From assembly GCF_000282035.1 (NCBI RefSeq), contig NZ_AKKA01000089.1:1-54485 (forward strand): 54,485 nucleotides of DNA, in the 5' to 3' direction. The position numbers and the translations under genes are program-made. Position 1 is the first letter of the stretch. Every line of letters begins with the position of its first letter. Under the pieces are notes generated by a model, which was not told where the DNA came from, searched no databases, and saw only the letters and a list, made by a program, of their open reading frames with translations. This document shows, one piece after another, positions 42,206 to 50,786 of the stretch. The DNA comes from Rhizobium sp. CF122 (GTDB lineage: Bacteria; Pseudomonadota; Alphaproteobacteria; Rhizobiales; Rhizobiaceae).

Positions 42206-42776
42206 CTGAAATCCGCGTGGTGCAGCCTCGAGCCAACACGGGTACTGCCGCAGCGATAGCGCTTGTGCCGGTCGCCGCCGCAGACGGTCAAAGTAAAGGT
42301 ACAGAAATCCAGCGCGGGGTGCTTCCTATCCCCGCGGCATCTCATTGGACGAAGCACACAAAATACAGGCTCGACTACAGGTTTGACTTGCGACATTGTA
42401 GTATTGCTGCAGTTCCAGCGGGGTGCATGTTATGTCGTACTCGCAAACGCTACCAGTCTACGCGTCCGTCCTCATGACGGGCATCGTCGCGCCGCTTTTT
42501 GCTCTGTCGGCTGCCGAAACGGCGGCAGGGAAGTCTGCGCGGAACCCATCGATATCAATCCTGGTCACGGCAAACCTTGAACAAGGAAAACTCTCGCCGC
42601 CCGGCACCTCGATCGACTGGTGGTTGCGGGAGGATATCGTGCAGGCCTCCCAGGCAACCGATGGAGCGAAGCGTGTTTTCAACCGGAATTGGCTCGTGGA
42701 CAATCAGCTTCGCGGTTCCCATTGATCGAACTCGGCGTGCGCGACCATCGTACAAGTCCGCATGCACAAACGCTGG
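42206..42776. other. long intergenic stretch
   Basis: Of the 571 bp, only the weak open frame at 42432-42725 is listed as a possible gene. The rest shows no clear signal. Confidence 0.4.
42432..42725 (+). CDS. possible small secreted protein
   Basis: A 97-residue open frame beginning MSYSQTLPVYASVLMTGIVA with a signal-like hydrophobic core and AXA-type site near SAAETAAG. GGGG lies eight nt before ATG. The remainder (WWLREDIVQASQATDGAKRV) has no recognisable motif. Could be chance. Confidence 0.3.
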   Translation: MSYSQTLPVYASVLMTGIVAPLFALSAAETAAGKSARNPSISILVTANLEQGKLSPPGTSIDWWLREDIVQASQATDGAKRVFNRNWLVDNQLRGSH

Positions 42777-44090
42777 CTAAAGCCAGCCGCCGGTAAAGCC
42801 GGCGCGGCGCAGTCCCCTGACAATAGGTTCGCAATTGCGCATCAGATTCCATAGGAAGCCGGTCCGGTAATTCTCAATCATCAGCGCCACCGGGCCCTGA
42901 TCGATGCCGAAGTGGCAGGGGCTGATCCACCACCCTGTAGGACTGTCTGCAACCTTGAAAGTCTGATTGAACGATGGCTTGAACCCGTAGAGCCGCGTCA
43001 TTCCCAGATTCATGCGCCCGCAGTTGAGGACGGTTGGAATGACGATCTCGGGTGCGAAAGGCAGAGACGCCACGACGACCCACGGCGAGACCGTCCCGTC
43101 GTCCGGCCCGAACGGTGCCCCGCGGGCGATATAGTCGAAGAACTCCCTGCGCACCCCATCAACTTCCGCCGTCAGCCAGCCGGGTCCATCGCTTGCGGTA
43201 AATCCCCAGCAGTGCTCGCCATAGCCTTCGAACTCCATCGGATTTCGGATCGCATATTCCTGGTGGACGAAGGTCGCCTGCCTGCTGTTCTGAAAATAGT
43301 CGCTGTCATGCTCGTGCATAAATTCGTCGCGGAGGCCGCGGAAATCGATCCACATATGCGAAAGCTGGTGCGTGAAGAGCGGACCGGAGTAGAGCAGTTC
43401 GCGTCCGAAGATGTTGCGCCAGTCATAGCTTGCCGTGTAGGCCGCGTAACTTTCCTGCGGCAAGGGATGCGACGGCGAACCGAGCCCCAGTATGTAGAGA
43501 AGCAAGCCTTCGTCGTAGCCGCGCCAGCGGTAGGGAATGAAGCCGTTCTCGGGGCGCCAGCCGTGCGTCAGGGTCGCGCCGTGGTCACATGCCCAGTTCC
43601 AGTCTGCCCGCTCGTAGAGCGATGCAGCAAGTTGCCTGATCCTTGCTTCGTCAGCCGTATCCTCATCAAAGTAAGTGGCGACCGTCAGGGCGCCGGCAAA
43701 CAGGAAGGCGGAGTCGATGGTCGACAGTTCGCACTGCCATACCCGACGTCCTGTTTCGATATCGAGGAAGTGGTAGAAGAAGCCCTTATAGCCCGAGGCG
43801 TCGGGCTCGGGACCCTGCTGGCAATGCAGGAGAAAATCAAGCCGCCGTCGGGCGATCTTGGCAGCAAACTCACGAATGATGATACCGCGCTCCACAAGGA
43901 CAGGGATAGTTGCAAGTGCCATGCCGATGGCGGCGATACTCGCCGGCGCGCCCGCTTGAGTCTTGTCGCGGACGAGCCCGTTGTCCGGGTTTGTGCAATG
44001 CAGGTAATAGAGTAGGGTCGTGAACTGTAGTCGCGCGAAATCCTCGTCGCTCGGCGCGGACTCGATGTTTGGGGTGGGTACCTCGACCAT
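42777..44090 (-). CDS. glycoamylase-like (PF10091-type) glycoside hydrolase
   Basis: A 437-residue protein with an (alpha/alpha)6-barrel pattern. Family landmarks: YYLHCTNPDNGLVRDKT, STIDSAFLFAGALTVATYFD, YDEGLLLYILGLGSPSHPLP, YSGPLFTHQLSHMWIDFRG, FVHQEYAIRNP and HCWGFTASDGPGW. Relatives include beta-1,2-glucanases (GH144-like) and the trimming domain of cyclic beta-1,2-glucan synthase, a rhizobial periplasmic glucan. No signal peptide is obvious, so it may act inside the cell. It lies downstream of the phosphoketolase gene on the same strand. ATG 44090 has GGGGGAAG upstream. Confidence 0.82.
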   Translation of the reverse strand: MVEVPTPNIESAPSDEDFARLQFTTLLYYLHCTNPDNGLVRDKTQAGAPASIAAIGMALATIPVLVERGIIIREFAAKIARRRLDFLLHCQQGPEPDASGYKGFFYHFLDIETGRRVWQCELSTIDSAFLFAGALTVATYFDEDTADEARIRQLAASLYERADWNWACDHGATLTHGWRPENGFIPYRWRGYDEGLLLYILGLGSPSHPLPQESYAAYTASYDWRNIFGRELLYSGPLFTHQLSHMWIDFRGLRDEFMHEHDSDYFQNSRQATFVHQEYAIRNPMEFEGYGEHCWGFTASDGPGWLTAEVDGVRREFFDYIARGAPFGPDDGTVSPWVVVASLPFAPEIVIPTVLNCGRMNLGMTRLYGFKPSFNQTFKVADSPTGWWISPCHFGIDQGPVALMIENYRTGFLWNLMRNCEPIVRGLRRAGFTGGWL

Positions 44091-44252
44091 GACTTCCCCC
44101 TTTCCACACGGGCTTCGCGCCTGACGGCGCTCCTCAACTCGCCAATATGCAAATCGCCGCCCGAGCGTCGTCACAGCAGTGACTTGTATACTGCACCGAC
44201 GTCATCGGCGCCCAGGAAATGCAGCCCGGCCGCACGTTGCGGGCCGAACGCC

Positions 44253-46700
44253 TTAGGTATTGTCGCCTTCCGTCGACGTCCTTTGCGTCTTTGCTGGCCG
44301 CCCCTGGACGCCCCATTTCCAACCGGTGATTTCAGGCATGTCATCGCCATGGTCTTCAATGTATTGCCGGTGCTCGATCAGCTTCTCGCGGATCGCTTGC
44401 TTGAAGTAGGCGGCGCGGGAACCGAGTTGCGGCAACCGATCGATGACGTCTTCGACAAGATGGAAGCGGTCTAGCTGGTTCAGAACGACCATGTCGAATG
44501 GCGTCGTCGTCGTCCCCTCCTCCTTGTATCCGCGCACATGCAGATTGCCGTGGTTGGTGCGCCGGTAGGTCAGCCGGTGGATCAGCCAGGGATATCCATG
44601 GAACGCGAAGATGATCGGCTTGTCCTTGGTGAAGAGCGCATCGAAATCGCGGTCTGAAAGACCGTGGGGATGCTCGCTTGATGGCTGCAACTTCATGAGG
44701 TTGACGACGTTGATGACGCGCACCTTCAGTTCGGGCAGATGCTCGCGGATCAATTGCACCGCCGCCAGCGTCTCGAGCGTCGGAACGTCGCCGCAGCACG
44801 CCATCACGACGTCAGGCTCACTGCCCTTATCATTGCTGGCCCATTCCCAAATGCCGAGGCCCTCGGCGCAATGCTTGATCGCCTCATCCATGGTCAGCCA
44901 TTGCGGCGCCGGTTGCTTGCCGGCCACGACGACGTTCACGTAGTTGCGGCTACGCAAGCAATGATCGGTAACGGAAAGCAGCGTGTTTGCGTCCGCGGGG
45001 AGATAGACGCGGATCACCTCGGCCTTCTTGTTGACGACGTGGTCGATAAACCCCGGATCCTGATGGCTGAAGCCGTTATGATCCTGGCGCCAGACATGCG
45101 AGCTCAGGAAGTAGTTGAGCGATCCAATCGGCCGCCTCCAAGGTATGTGATTACACACCTTCAACCATTTGGCGTGCTGGTTGAACATCGAGTCGATGAT
45201 GTGAATGAAGGCCTCATAGCACGAGAAGAAGCCGTGGCGTCCTGTCAGAAGGTAGCCTTCAAGCCAGCCTTGGCACTGATGCTCACTCAACACCTCCATC
45301 ACCCTGCCATCGGGCGACAGGTGATCGTCCTCGGGATAGATCTCCGCCATGTAGCAGCGGTTGGTGACCTCGAGCACATCCTGCCAGCGGTTCGAGTTGT
45401 TCTCGTCGGGGCTGAACAGCCGGAAGTTCTTTGTGTTCAGGTTCATCTTCATGACATCGCGAAGAAACTTGCCCATCACCCGGGCGGATTCGGTCGTTGT
45501 CGCCCCCGGGCTCGGCACGGGAACGGCGTAGTCGCGGAAATCTGGCATCTTCAGGTCACGCAGCAGCAGACCACCGTTCGCGTGCGGATTATCGCTCATC
45601 CGGCGATTGCCAGCCGGGGCGAGCGCCGCGAATTCGGCGCGCAGCTTACCGTCGTCGTCGAAGAGCTCTCCAGGTTTGTACGTCTGCATCCAGTGCCGAA
45701 GGATCTCGATGTGTTCCCGCTTATCCATGTCGCCCATCGGAACCTGGTGCGACCGCCAGTAGTCCTCGCATTTCTTGCCGTCGATTTCGCTTGGGCAGGT
45801 CCAGCCCTTTGGCGTGCGGAAAACGATCATCGGCCACGCCGGGCGTTTCAGATTACCCTTCTCACGCGCCTCCGCCCAGATCCGGTTGATCTCGGCAACG
45901 GCTGTATCCATCGCTGCGGCCAGCTGCTGCTGCACCTTGTCAGGATCATGACCTTCCACGAAAAGCGGAGCATAGCCCATCCCCTCGAAGAACTTCCGCA
46001 ATTCGTCCTTGGGGATGCGGGCTAGGAAGCAGGGATTGGCGATCTTGTAGCCGTTGAGATGCAGGATCGGCAGCACGCATCCGTCACGGGCAGGATTGAG
46101 AAACTTATTGCCATGCCATCCCGTCGCAAGCGGACCGGTTTCCGCCTCGCCGTCGCCAACAACGCAGGCGACGATCAGATCCGGATTGTCGAAGGCCGCG
46201 CCGTAGGCATGGCTCAACGCATAGCCGAGTTCGCCACCCTCATGAATACTTCCTGGCGTTTCGGGAGCGACATGGCTCGGAATGCCGCCGGGAAAGCTGA
46301 ACTGCTTGAACAAAGCCTTCATCCCTTCGGTGTCCTGACCGATATTCGGGTAGACTTCGCTGTAGGTCCCCTCCAGATAAGCATGCGCGACCAGTGATGG
46401 CCCACCATGGCCAGGCCCGATCACATAAATCATGTTGAGATCGTCGCGCTTGATCACTCGGTTTAAATGCACATAGAGCATGTTCAAGCCAGGCGACGTT
46501 CCCCAGTGGCCAAGCAGCCTCGGCTTGATGTGCTCCCGCTTGAGGGGTTGCTTCAGGAGCGGATTGTCGAGCAGATATATCTGCCCGACCGAAAGATAGT
46601 TCGATGCGCGCCAGTAGGCGTCCATCAAGCGGAGTTCGTCTGCTCCAAGCGGAGTGCTCGTTTTCAGATAATCGTCGGTTGCAAGAGCGGCATTCGTCAT
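44253..46700 (-). CDS. xfp: phosphoketolase (xylulose-5-phosphate/fructose-6-phosphate)
   Basis: An 815-residue thiamine-diphosphate enzyme of usual length. Visible: GHGGPSLVAHAYLEGTYSEV near the N-terminus, the diphosphate-binding VVGDGEAETGPLATGWHGN, QDHNGFSHQDPGF in the middle domain, and YRRTNHGNLHVRGYKEEGTT near the end. It cleaves xylulose 5-phosphate (and often fructose 6-phosphate) with phosphate to acetyl phosphate plus glyceraldehyde 3-phosphate. No acetate kinase or phosphotransacetylase gene is adjacent. AGGAGG lies six nt before ATG 46700; the 16 codons upstream are not conserved. Confidence 0.93.
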   Translation of the reverse strand: MTNAALATDDYLKTSTPLGADELRLMDAYWRASNYLSVGQIYLLDNPLLKQPLKREHIKPRLLGHWGTSPGLNMLYVHLNRVIKRDDLNMIYVIGPGHGGPSLVAHAYLEGTYSEVYPNIGQDTEGMKALFKQFSFPGGIPSHVAPETPGSIHEGGELGYALSHAYGAAFDNPDLIVACVVGDGEAETGPLATGWHGNKFLNPARDGCVLPILHLNGYKIANPCFLARIPKDELRKFFEGMGYAPLFVEGHDPDKVQQQLAAAMDTAVAEINRIWAEAREKGNLKRPAWPMIVFRTPKGWTCPSEIDGKKCEDYWRSHQVPMGDMDKREHIEILRHWMQTYKPGELFDDDGKLRAEFAALAPAGNRRMSDNPHANGGLLLRDLKMPDFRDYAVPVPSPGATTTESARVMGKFLRDVMKMNLNTKNFRLFSPDENNSNRWQDVLEVTNRCYMAEIYPEDDHLSPDGRVMEVLSEHQCQGWLEGYLLTGRHGFFSCYEAFIHIIDSMFNQHAKWLKVCNHIPWRRPIGSLNYFLSSHVWRQDHNGFSHQDPGFIDHVVNKKAEVIRVYLPADANTLLSVTDHCLRSRNYVNVVVAGKQPAPQWLTMDEAIKHCAEGLGIWEWASNDKGSEPDVVMACCGDVPTLETLAAVQLIREHLPELKVRVINVVNLMKLQPSSEHPHGLSDRDFDALFTKDKPIIFAFHGYPWLIHRLTYRRTNHGNLHVRGYKEEGTTTTPFDMVVLNQLDRFHLVEDVIDRLPQLGSRAAYFKQAIREKLIEHRQYIEDHGDDMPEITGWKWGVQGRPAKTQRTSTEGDNT

Positions 46701-46769
46701 CGTCAGCCTCCTATCGACTTTCTTGTCGTCGCAATCTCCGTGCTGCACGCCGCGGAAGCGTCTGCGCGG

Positions 46770-48449
46770 TTATGTGGGTTTCCTCCATTGCCATCCGCCA
46801 CTATCGCCAAGGTCCAGGATGGCGTCATAGGATGATATGTTGGCGGCGCTCCCGATATGAACGCAGGCGATGCCGTCATTTGCAAAGCGCGTCATGATCC
46901 GGAAAAGTGTATCCCAGCCAACCATAACCTCGGCCCTCTCAAGCAAGATGACATCCGGCTTCGCAACGCACACGCTCGCCAGCATCAGCAAGCACTGCTC
47001 TCTTTGCGTCAGAGACGTATGCCATTCCACTTCTTGTTGAAATCCCTCTGCCTTAGAAATGCGCTCGAGTCCGAATTCGGCAAGTAGCAGCGAAGTTTGT
47101 TCGTCCGGAATTTCTGTGCTCGCGTCCGACGGAACGATGAGTTGTCGAAGCGTACCCGTCGGAAAATAGGAGTGCTGCGGCAGGAAGCGTATCCGTTCGG
47201 CGGCGGGGCGAAAAATTCGGCCAGAACCGGGACAAGCAACACCGGCGGTGGCCCTGAAAAGCGCGCTCCCTTGGTCCTCTCGGGCGCATGTCACAAGGAC
47301 GCGAGCACGAGGCGGAATGGCTACGGTCAACTCCTGCAACAACGGCAAGCCGTCCCACTCTGACAGTATCGTGAGCCTCTCGTACGACAGGCCCTCGCTG
47401 GTGTCGTCGATCTGAATGTCGGATCCGACGCGCTGCTGCGAGTTCTCTATCGCTTCCAAAAGCATGCTTAGTCGCGCCACGACGGCGGCGAAATTGGAGA
47501 TCGAGTTGAACTGGTTGATTATCAGCGAAAAGGCGCCCACCAGCATTGCGAATGCTGCCGCGGATTGGGTGATCACCCCGAATTCGATATCACCGCGGAA
47601 GAAGGCCGGTGCGACAATCAAAGCGGGGATGATCTGGATCAGCCAGTTGTAGCCCGTCGTGAAGAAGCCGACATTGCGGTTCACGGATGTTATGCTGCGA
47701 AAGTTGGTCACCAAATCATCAATTCGGCTTGCAAGAAAGGACTTCATGCGCGGCTCACTGCCGGTGAGTATGATTCGCTCGGCGTTCTCCCTCGCTTGAA
47801 TGAGGCCCGTACGGAAACTTGCCTCTTTATCGAGCTGGTCGTAGTTCAGCTTGATGAGCGGGCGCCCCAGCCAGATCGTCAGAAGCGAGCCGCAAGCCGC
47901 ATAAATGAAGGCCACGGCGAACAAGACGGGGTTGATGGATAAAAGTACGCCTGAGAATGAAAGGATCGTTAGCCCGCTGCTGAAGATCATCAGCAAGAAA
48001 GACAGTGTCGTCACGGTAAATGCCCGGATATCTTCCGAAATGCGCTGATCCGGATACGAGAGTGCGCCCGAAACACCGAGGCGGTAAAAGGCTCCGTCAG
48101 TAAGATAGAGATTGACGGCGCGACGCGTCAGAAAGTCTCTCCAGGTGAGTGCTAGCCGCTCCTCGGTAAAGCGCGCATAAACCGATGCGATCGCGGAGCC
48201 AGCAAACACGAGAAGATAGAATACGGCTTGCCGGGCGAATTCCGCGATCTGCCTGTCGGCGATCGCCGTCATGAAGTTCCGGCCCACGAAGCTGTTCAGC
48301 ACATTGAGCCCGTTGATCGCGAGGAAGAGCGCGACAAGGCTTGCCGTCAGAAGCTTGGCTGCGCCGCCGACTTCCGAGGACATGAAAATCCTCACCGAGC
48401 GCAGAAAGCGACCCGCTGTTACCTTGAAAGGAGTTCGCAGCTCTTCCAT
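46770..48449 (-). CDS. SbmA/YddA-type ABC membrane protein with decayed ATPase domain
   Basis: A 559-residue fusion of an ABC_membrane_2-type domain (about 1-340, five or six spans, with FTEERLALTWRDFLTRRAVN and NPDQRI-like SYPDQRISEDIRAF, the family signature) to an ATPase-like domain. The Q-loop region RFLPQHSYFPTGTLRQLIVP is well kept, but Walker A is VTCAREDQGSALFRA (386-400) with no GKS/T, the signature is SLTQREQCLLML instead of LSGGEQQR, and Walker B reads DVILLERAEV. ATP hydrolysis looks impossible in this chain. The frame is intact, so the loss may be selected, for example as a regulatory or substrate-binding subunit. It lies 69 bp upstream of the phosphoketolase gene. Confidence 0.8.
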   Translation of the reverse strand: MEELRTPFKVTAGRFLRSVRIFMSSEVGGAAKLLTASLVALFLAINGLNVLNSFVGRNFMTAIADRQIAEFARQAVFYLLVFAGSAIASVYARFTEERLALTWRDFLTRRAVNLYLTDGAFYRLGVSGALSYPDQRISEDIRAFTVTTLSFLLMIFSSGLTILSFSGVLLSINPVLFAVAFIYAACGSLLTIWLGRPLIKLNYDQLDKEASFRTGLIQARENAERIILTGSEPRMKSFLASRIDDLVTNFRSITSVNRNVGFFTTGYNWLIQIIPALIVAPAFFRGDIEFGVITQSAAAFAMLVGAFSLIINQFNSISNFAAVVARLSMLLEAIENSQQRVGSDIQIDDTSEGLSYERLTILSEWDGLPLLQELTVAIPPRARVLVTCAREDQGSALFRATAGVACPGSGRIFRPAAERIRFLPQHSYFPTGTLRQLIVPSDASTEIPDEQTSLLLAEFGLERISKAEGFQQEVEWHTSLTQREQCLLMLASVCVAKPDVILLERAEVMVGWDTLFRIMTRFANDGIACVHIGSAANISSYDAILDLGDSGGWQWRKPT

Positions 48450-48597
48450 GCCTCTTCCCCCTCGCGTCGCGCCAATAGCTGAGCTTCACGCTACAGATCA
48501 AGCCAGCTCGTGCGACGTAGGTTGGGAGCCTCTCCATCGCCCGCGCGAAAGCTGGCCCTGGTCGAAGCCAATAGCCCAGAATCGCGGCGTTGCAGGG

Positions 48598-48933
48598 CTA
48601 AGATTTGAGGTCGTGCGCCTGCCCTGACGCGCGCAGTTCCTTGAGGGTTTTGCCCACGCAACTTCCCCCATCGGATCCGCCGACGGCCTTTGCTTTACCG
48701 TCCAGCGTAATCGTGCCCGCAATCCGGTCGGAGGCTGAAAAAGTGGCGGTGCCGTCTTTCGTCACCCTCGACAAATAGAATGCGTGGTAGGTGCCCTTGT
48801 ATTCACAACTGATAACCAGCGGAAAATCGTCAAGGGGATCTTGTGCGTATGCGGATGTACTGGACAGAAGCGACGCCCCGCAAGTGGCGAGCATTGCAAC
48901 CGATATCTTGAGAAAAGGCGACAGATATACCAT
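48598..48933 (-). CDS. small secreted protein, unknown function
   Basis: A 111-residue protein: signal peptide MVYLSPFLKISVAMLATCGA with cleavage near AYA-QDPLDD, then CEYKGTYHAFYLSRVTKDGT, SDRIAGTITLDGKAKAVGG and GGSCVGKTLKELRASGQ. Two Cys residues may form a disulphide. A longer start at 48987 is possible but has no ribosome site. The sequence pattern recurs in alphaproteobacterial periplasmic hypothetical proteins; no function is known to me. Confidence 0.65.
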   Translation of the reverse strand: MVYLSPFLKISVAMLATCGASLLSSTSAYAQDPLDDFPLVISCEYKGTYHAFYLSRVTKDGTATFSASDRIAGTITLDGKAKAVGGSDGGSCVGKTLKELRASGQAHDLKS

Positions 48934-49045
48934 TGATCGAACCCCAACTGCGTGAAAAACGCAAATGCGCAAGGTGTTTCGAGGCATGCATACAAGTGGC
49001 TATCAGCTGCGCTGAGTATGTCGCAGCATGCCGCTATTAGGCAAG

Positions 49046-49074
49046 AAAATTGTGGTCGACGACGACACAATTTT
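49046..49074. terminator. inverted repeat in the gap before the MFS gene end
   Basis: AAAATTGTG and its complement flank an 11-nt loop; on the plus strand the stem ends in a TTTT run. It lies in the 315-bp space 48934-49248, which otherwise holds no gene I can support. It may end minus-strand transcripts of the MFS gene or be a promoter-proximal operator of the secreted protein gene. Confidence 0.4.
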
Positions 49075-49248
49075 ACCGGGAAAAGAAACATCTGAAACGA
49101 CTGGCAAAGAATGCTTCCCGCGGAGCGCCAGCCTCCTTCGCCGGGTTAAGGCACAGGTACTCCGCCGTCCAAAAAGTAACAGTGGCCAACGCAATTGGGC
49201 TCGCGTCGACCACCGATCTCGGGATGTTGGGGATTCCCGTCGCCGTGG

Positions 49249-50442
49249 TTAGGCAGGCTGGCTCGCAGTGTCGGCATCGGATGCCGAGCGGCCATCCAGA
49301 GCACCACTCCAGAGTGTCAGAACCAGCGCTGCCACGACGAGGATTGCACCAACCCATGGCGTTGCACCCAGCCCCAGCGAGGACTCGACCACCAGACCGC
49401 CGATCCATGCACCCGCCGCGATGCCGAGGTTGAAGGCTGCGATATTCAGGGCCGATGCCACATCGACGGCGGCGGGGCGAACCTGCTTTGCCAACTGCAC
49501 CACGTAGATCTGCAGGCCTGGCACGTTGGCGAAGGAGAGGAAGCCAAGTGCTGCCAGCGTCGGAACGACCAGCCAGGGCGATGCTGCCGTGAAACTGAAG
49601 AGCACCAGCACGATTGCCTGGGCGATGAAGAGTCCGGTCAAGGCACGTACCGGGCTGCGGTTGGCGAGCCTGCCGCCGGCGACATTGCCGACGGCGATGG
49701 CGATGCCGTAGACCACGAGAATGAGGCCGACGGTGCCGGCGGAAAACCCGGTGATTTCCTGCAGGATCGACGCGAGGAAAGTAAAGGCGACGAAGGTACC
49801 GCCATATCCGAGCGCTGTCATGGCGAAGACGATAAGCAGGCGACCGCTGCCGAGCACGCGGATCTGGTCACCGATGCCGGCGGCTGGTGCCTTCTTCAGG
49901 TTCGACGGCAGCAACACGGCAATCGCAAGAAAGGCGATTGCGCCAAGGCCGGCAACAGCGGCGAAGGTTGCGCGCCAGCCGAAGACCTGGCCGATCAGCG
50001 TGCCAAGCGGAACGCCGGTGACGATGGCGACCGTCAAGCCCATGAACATCATAGCGATCGCCGAAGCACGACGGTTTTCGGGAACGAGGTCGGCCGCAAT
50101 GGTCGAACCGACAGAGAAGAAGACGCCATGCGCAAAGGCCGAAAGCACGCGCGCGACCAGCAACGGCGCGTAGCTCGGGCTGATTGCCGCCATGCCGTTG
50201 CCGATGACGAAGAGTGCCATCAGGCCGAGAAGCAGTGGCTTCCTTTCGATACGTCCGGTCAGCGCCGTCAGCACGGGTGCGCCGAAAGTGACACCCAAGG
50301 CATAAACGCTGACGATCAATCCGGCCAGCGGCAGACTGATATGAAGATCTGAAGCGACAGTCGGCAACAGTCCGACGATGACGAATTCTGTGGTTCCGAT
50401 CGCATAGGCCGCGATCGTCAAAGCAAAAAGAGCAATTGGCAT
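49249..50442 (-). CDS. MFS transporter, DHA1 (AraJ/YdhP-like) family
   Basis: A 397-residue, 12-span pump. The first helix MPIALFALTIAAYAIGTTEF and following VIVGLLPTVASDLHISLPLA are typical of the AraJ/SotB/YdhP group, and motif A appears as GRIERKPLLLG. The group exports sugars, arabinose-like compounds or drugs. Start ATG 50442 has GAGG six nt upstream; 17 more codons upstream are open but basic and non-conserved. It diverges from the lipoprotein esterase gene across a region rich in GTAA/TTAC repeats. Confidence 0.87.
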   Translation of the reverse strand: MPIALFALTIAAYAIGTTEFVIVGLLPTVASDLHISLPLAGLIVSVYALGVTFGAPVLTALTGRIERKPLLLGLMALFVIGNGMAAISPSYAPLLVARVLSAFAHGVFFSVGSTIAADLVPENRRASAIAMMFMGLTVAIVTGVPLGTLIGQVFGWRATFAAVAGLGAIAFLAIAVLLPSNLKKAPAAGIGDQIRVLGSGRLLIVFAMTALGYGGTFVAFTFLASILQEITGFSAGTVGLILVVYGIAIAVGNVAGGRLANRSPVRALTGLFIAQAIVLVLFSFTAASPWLVVPTLAALGFLSFANVPGLQIYVVQLAKQVRPAAVDVASALNIAAFNLGIAAGAWIGGLVVESSLGLGATPWVGAILVVAALVLTLWSGALDGRSASDADTASQPA

Positions 50443-50643
50443 AATGTGCCTCAAATGACTGCCGGCCTGCCGGCGTGATTGACTGGCGGACATATGGAGG
50501 CATTGGATTTCGATGATAAGCGGTCACTTGGTCCAAGGATCTGTGAACCGAATTCACAAAAGGACAAATGAGGACGAAAGGAGCGTCGCGAGAATCGGAC
50601 TGGAGCCGCCCAGAGGACAAGCGGCGTGCACTCGTTGCGGTTC

Positions 50644-50759
50644 GGTAACACTTACCCAAAACTCGTCGCGGCACGTAGGCGTCTTGCGCGAATTGCACGT
50701 AACATCTGCGTGGTTACTGTAAGGTACTTTCACTTTGGCCCGGCCACCGTAAGGTGCTT
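50644..50759. promoter_or_regulatory. operator-like repeats in MFS-esterase divergent region
   Basis: The 344-bp space 50443-50786 contains GGTAA-CAC-TTACC at 50644-50656, and two direct copies of ACYGTAAGGTRCTT at 50716-50729 and 50746-50759, 30 bp apart (three helical turns). The form resembles targets of TetR-type repressors; no such gene is in the window. Confidence 0.45.
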
Positions 50760-50786
50760 GCGTTTTCAAATGAGGGGACCGGAAAC

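Noticed and set aside
44739..46025. A 428-codon plus-strand open frame inside the phosphoketolase gene
   Set aside because: Antisense shadow of a strongly conserved enzyme, with no motif or ribosome site.
50270..50290. Text similar to the tRNA-Arg 3' end (GGGTGCGCC) as a possible second attachment site
   Set aside because: Only nine bases match and they lie inside the conserved MFS gene; chance is enough.
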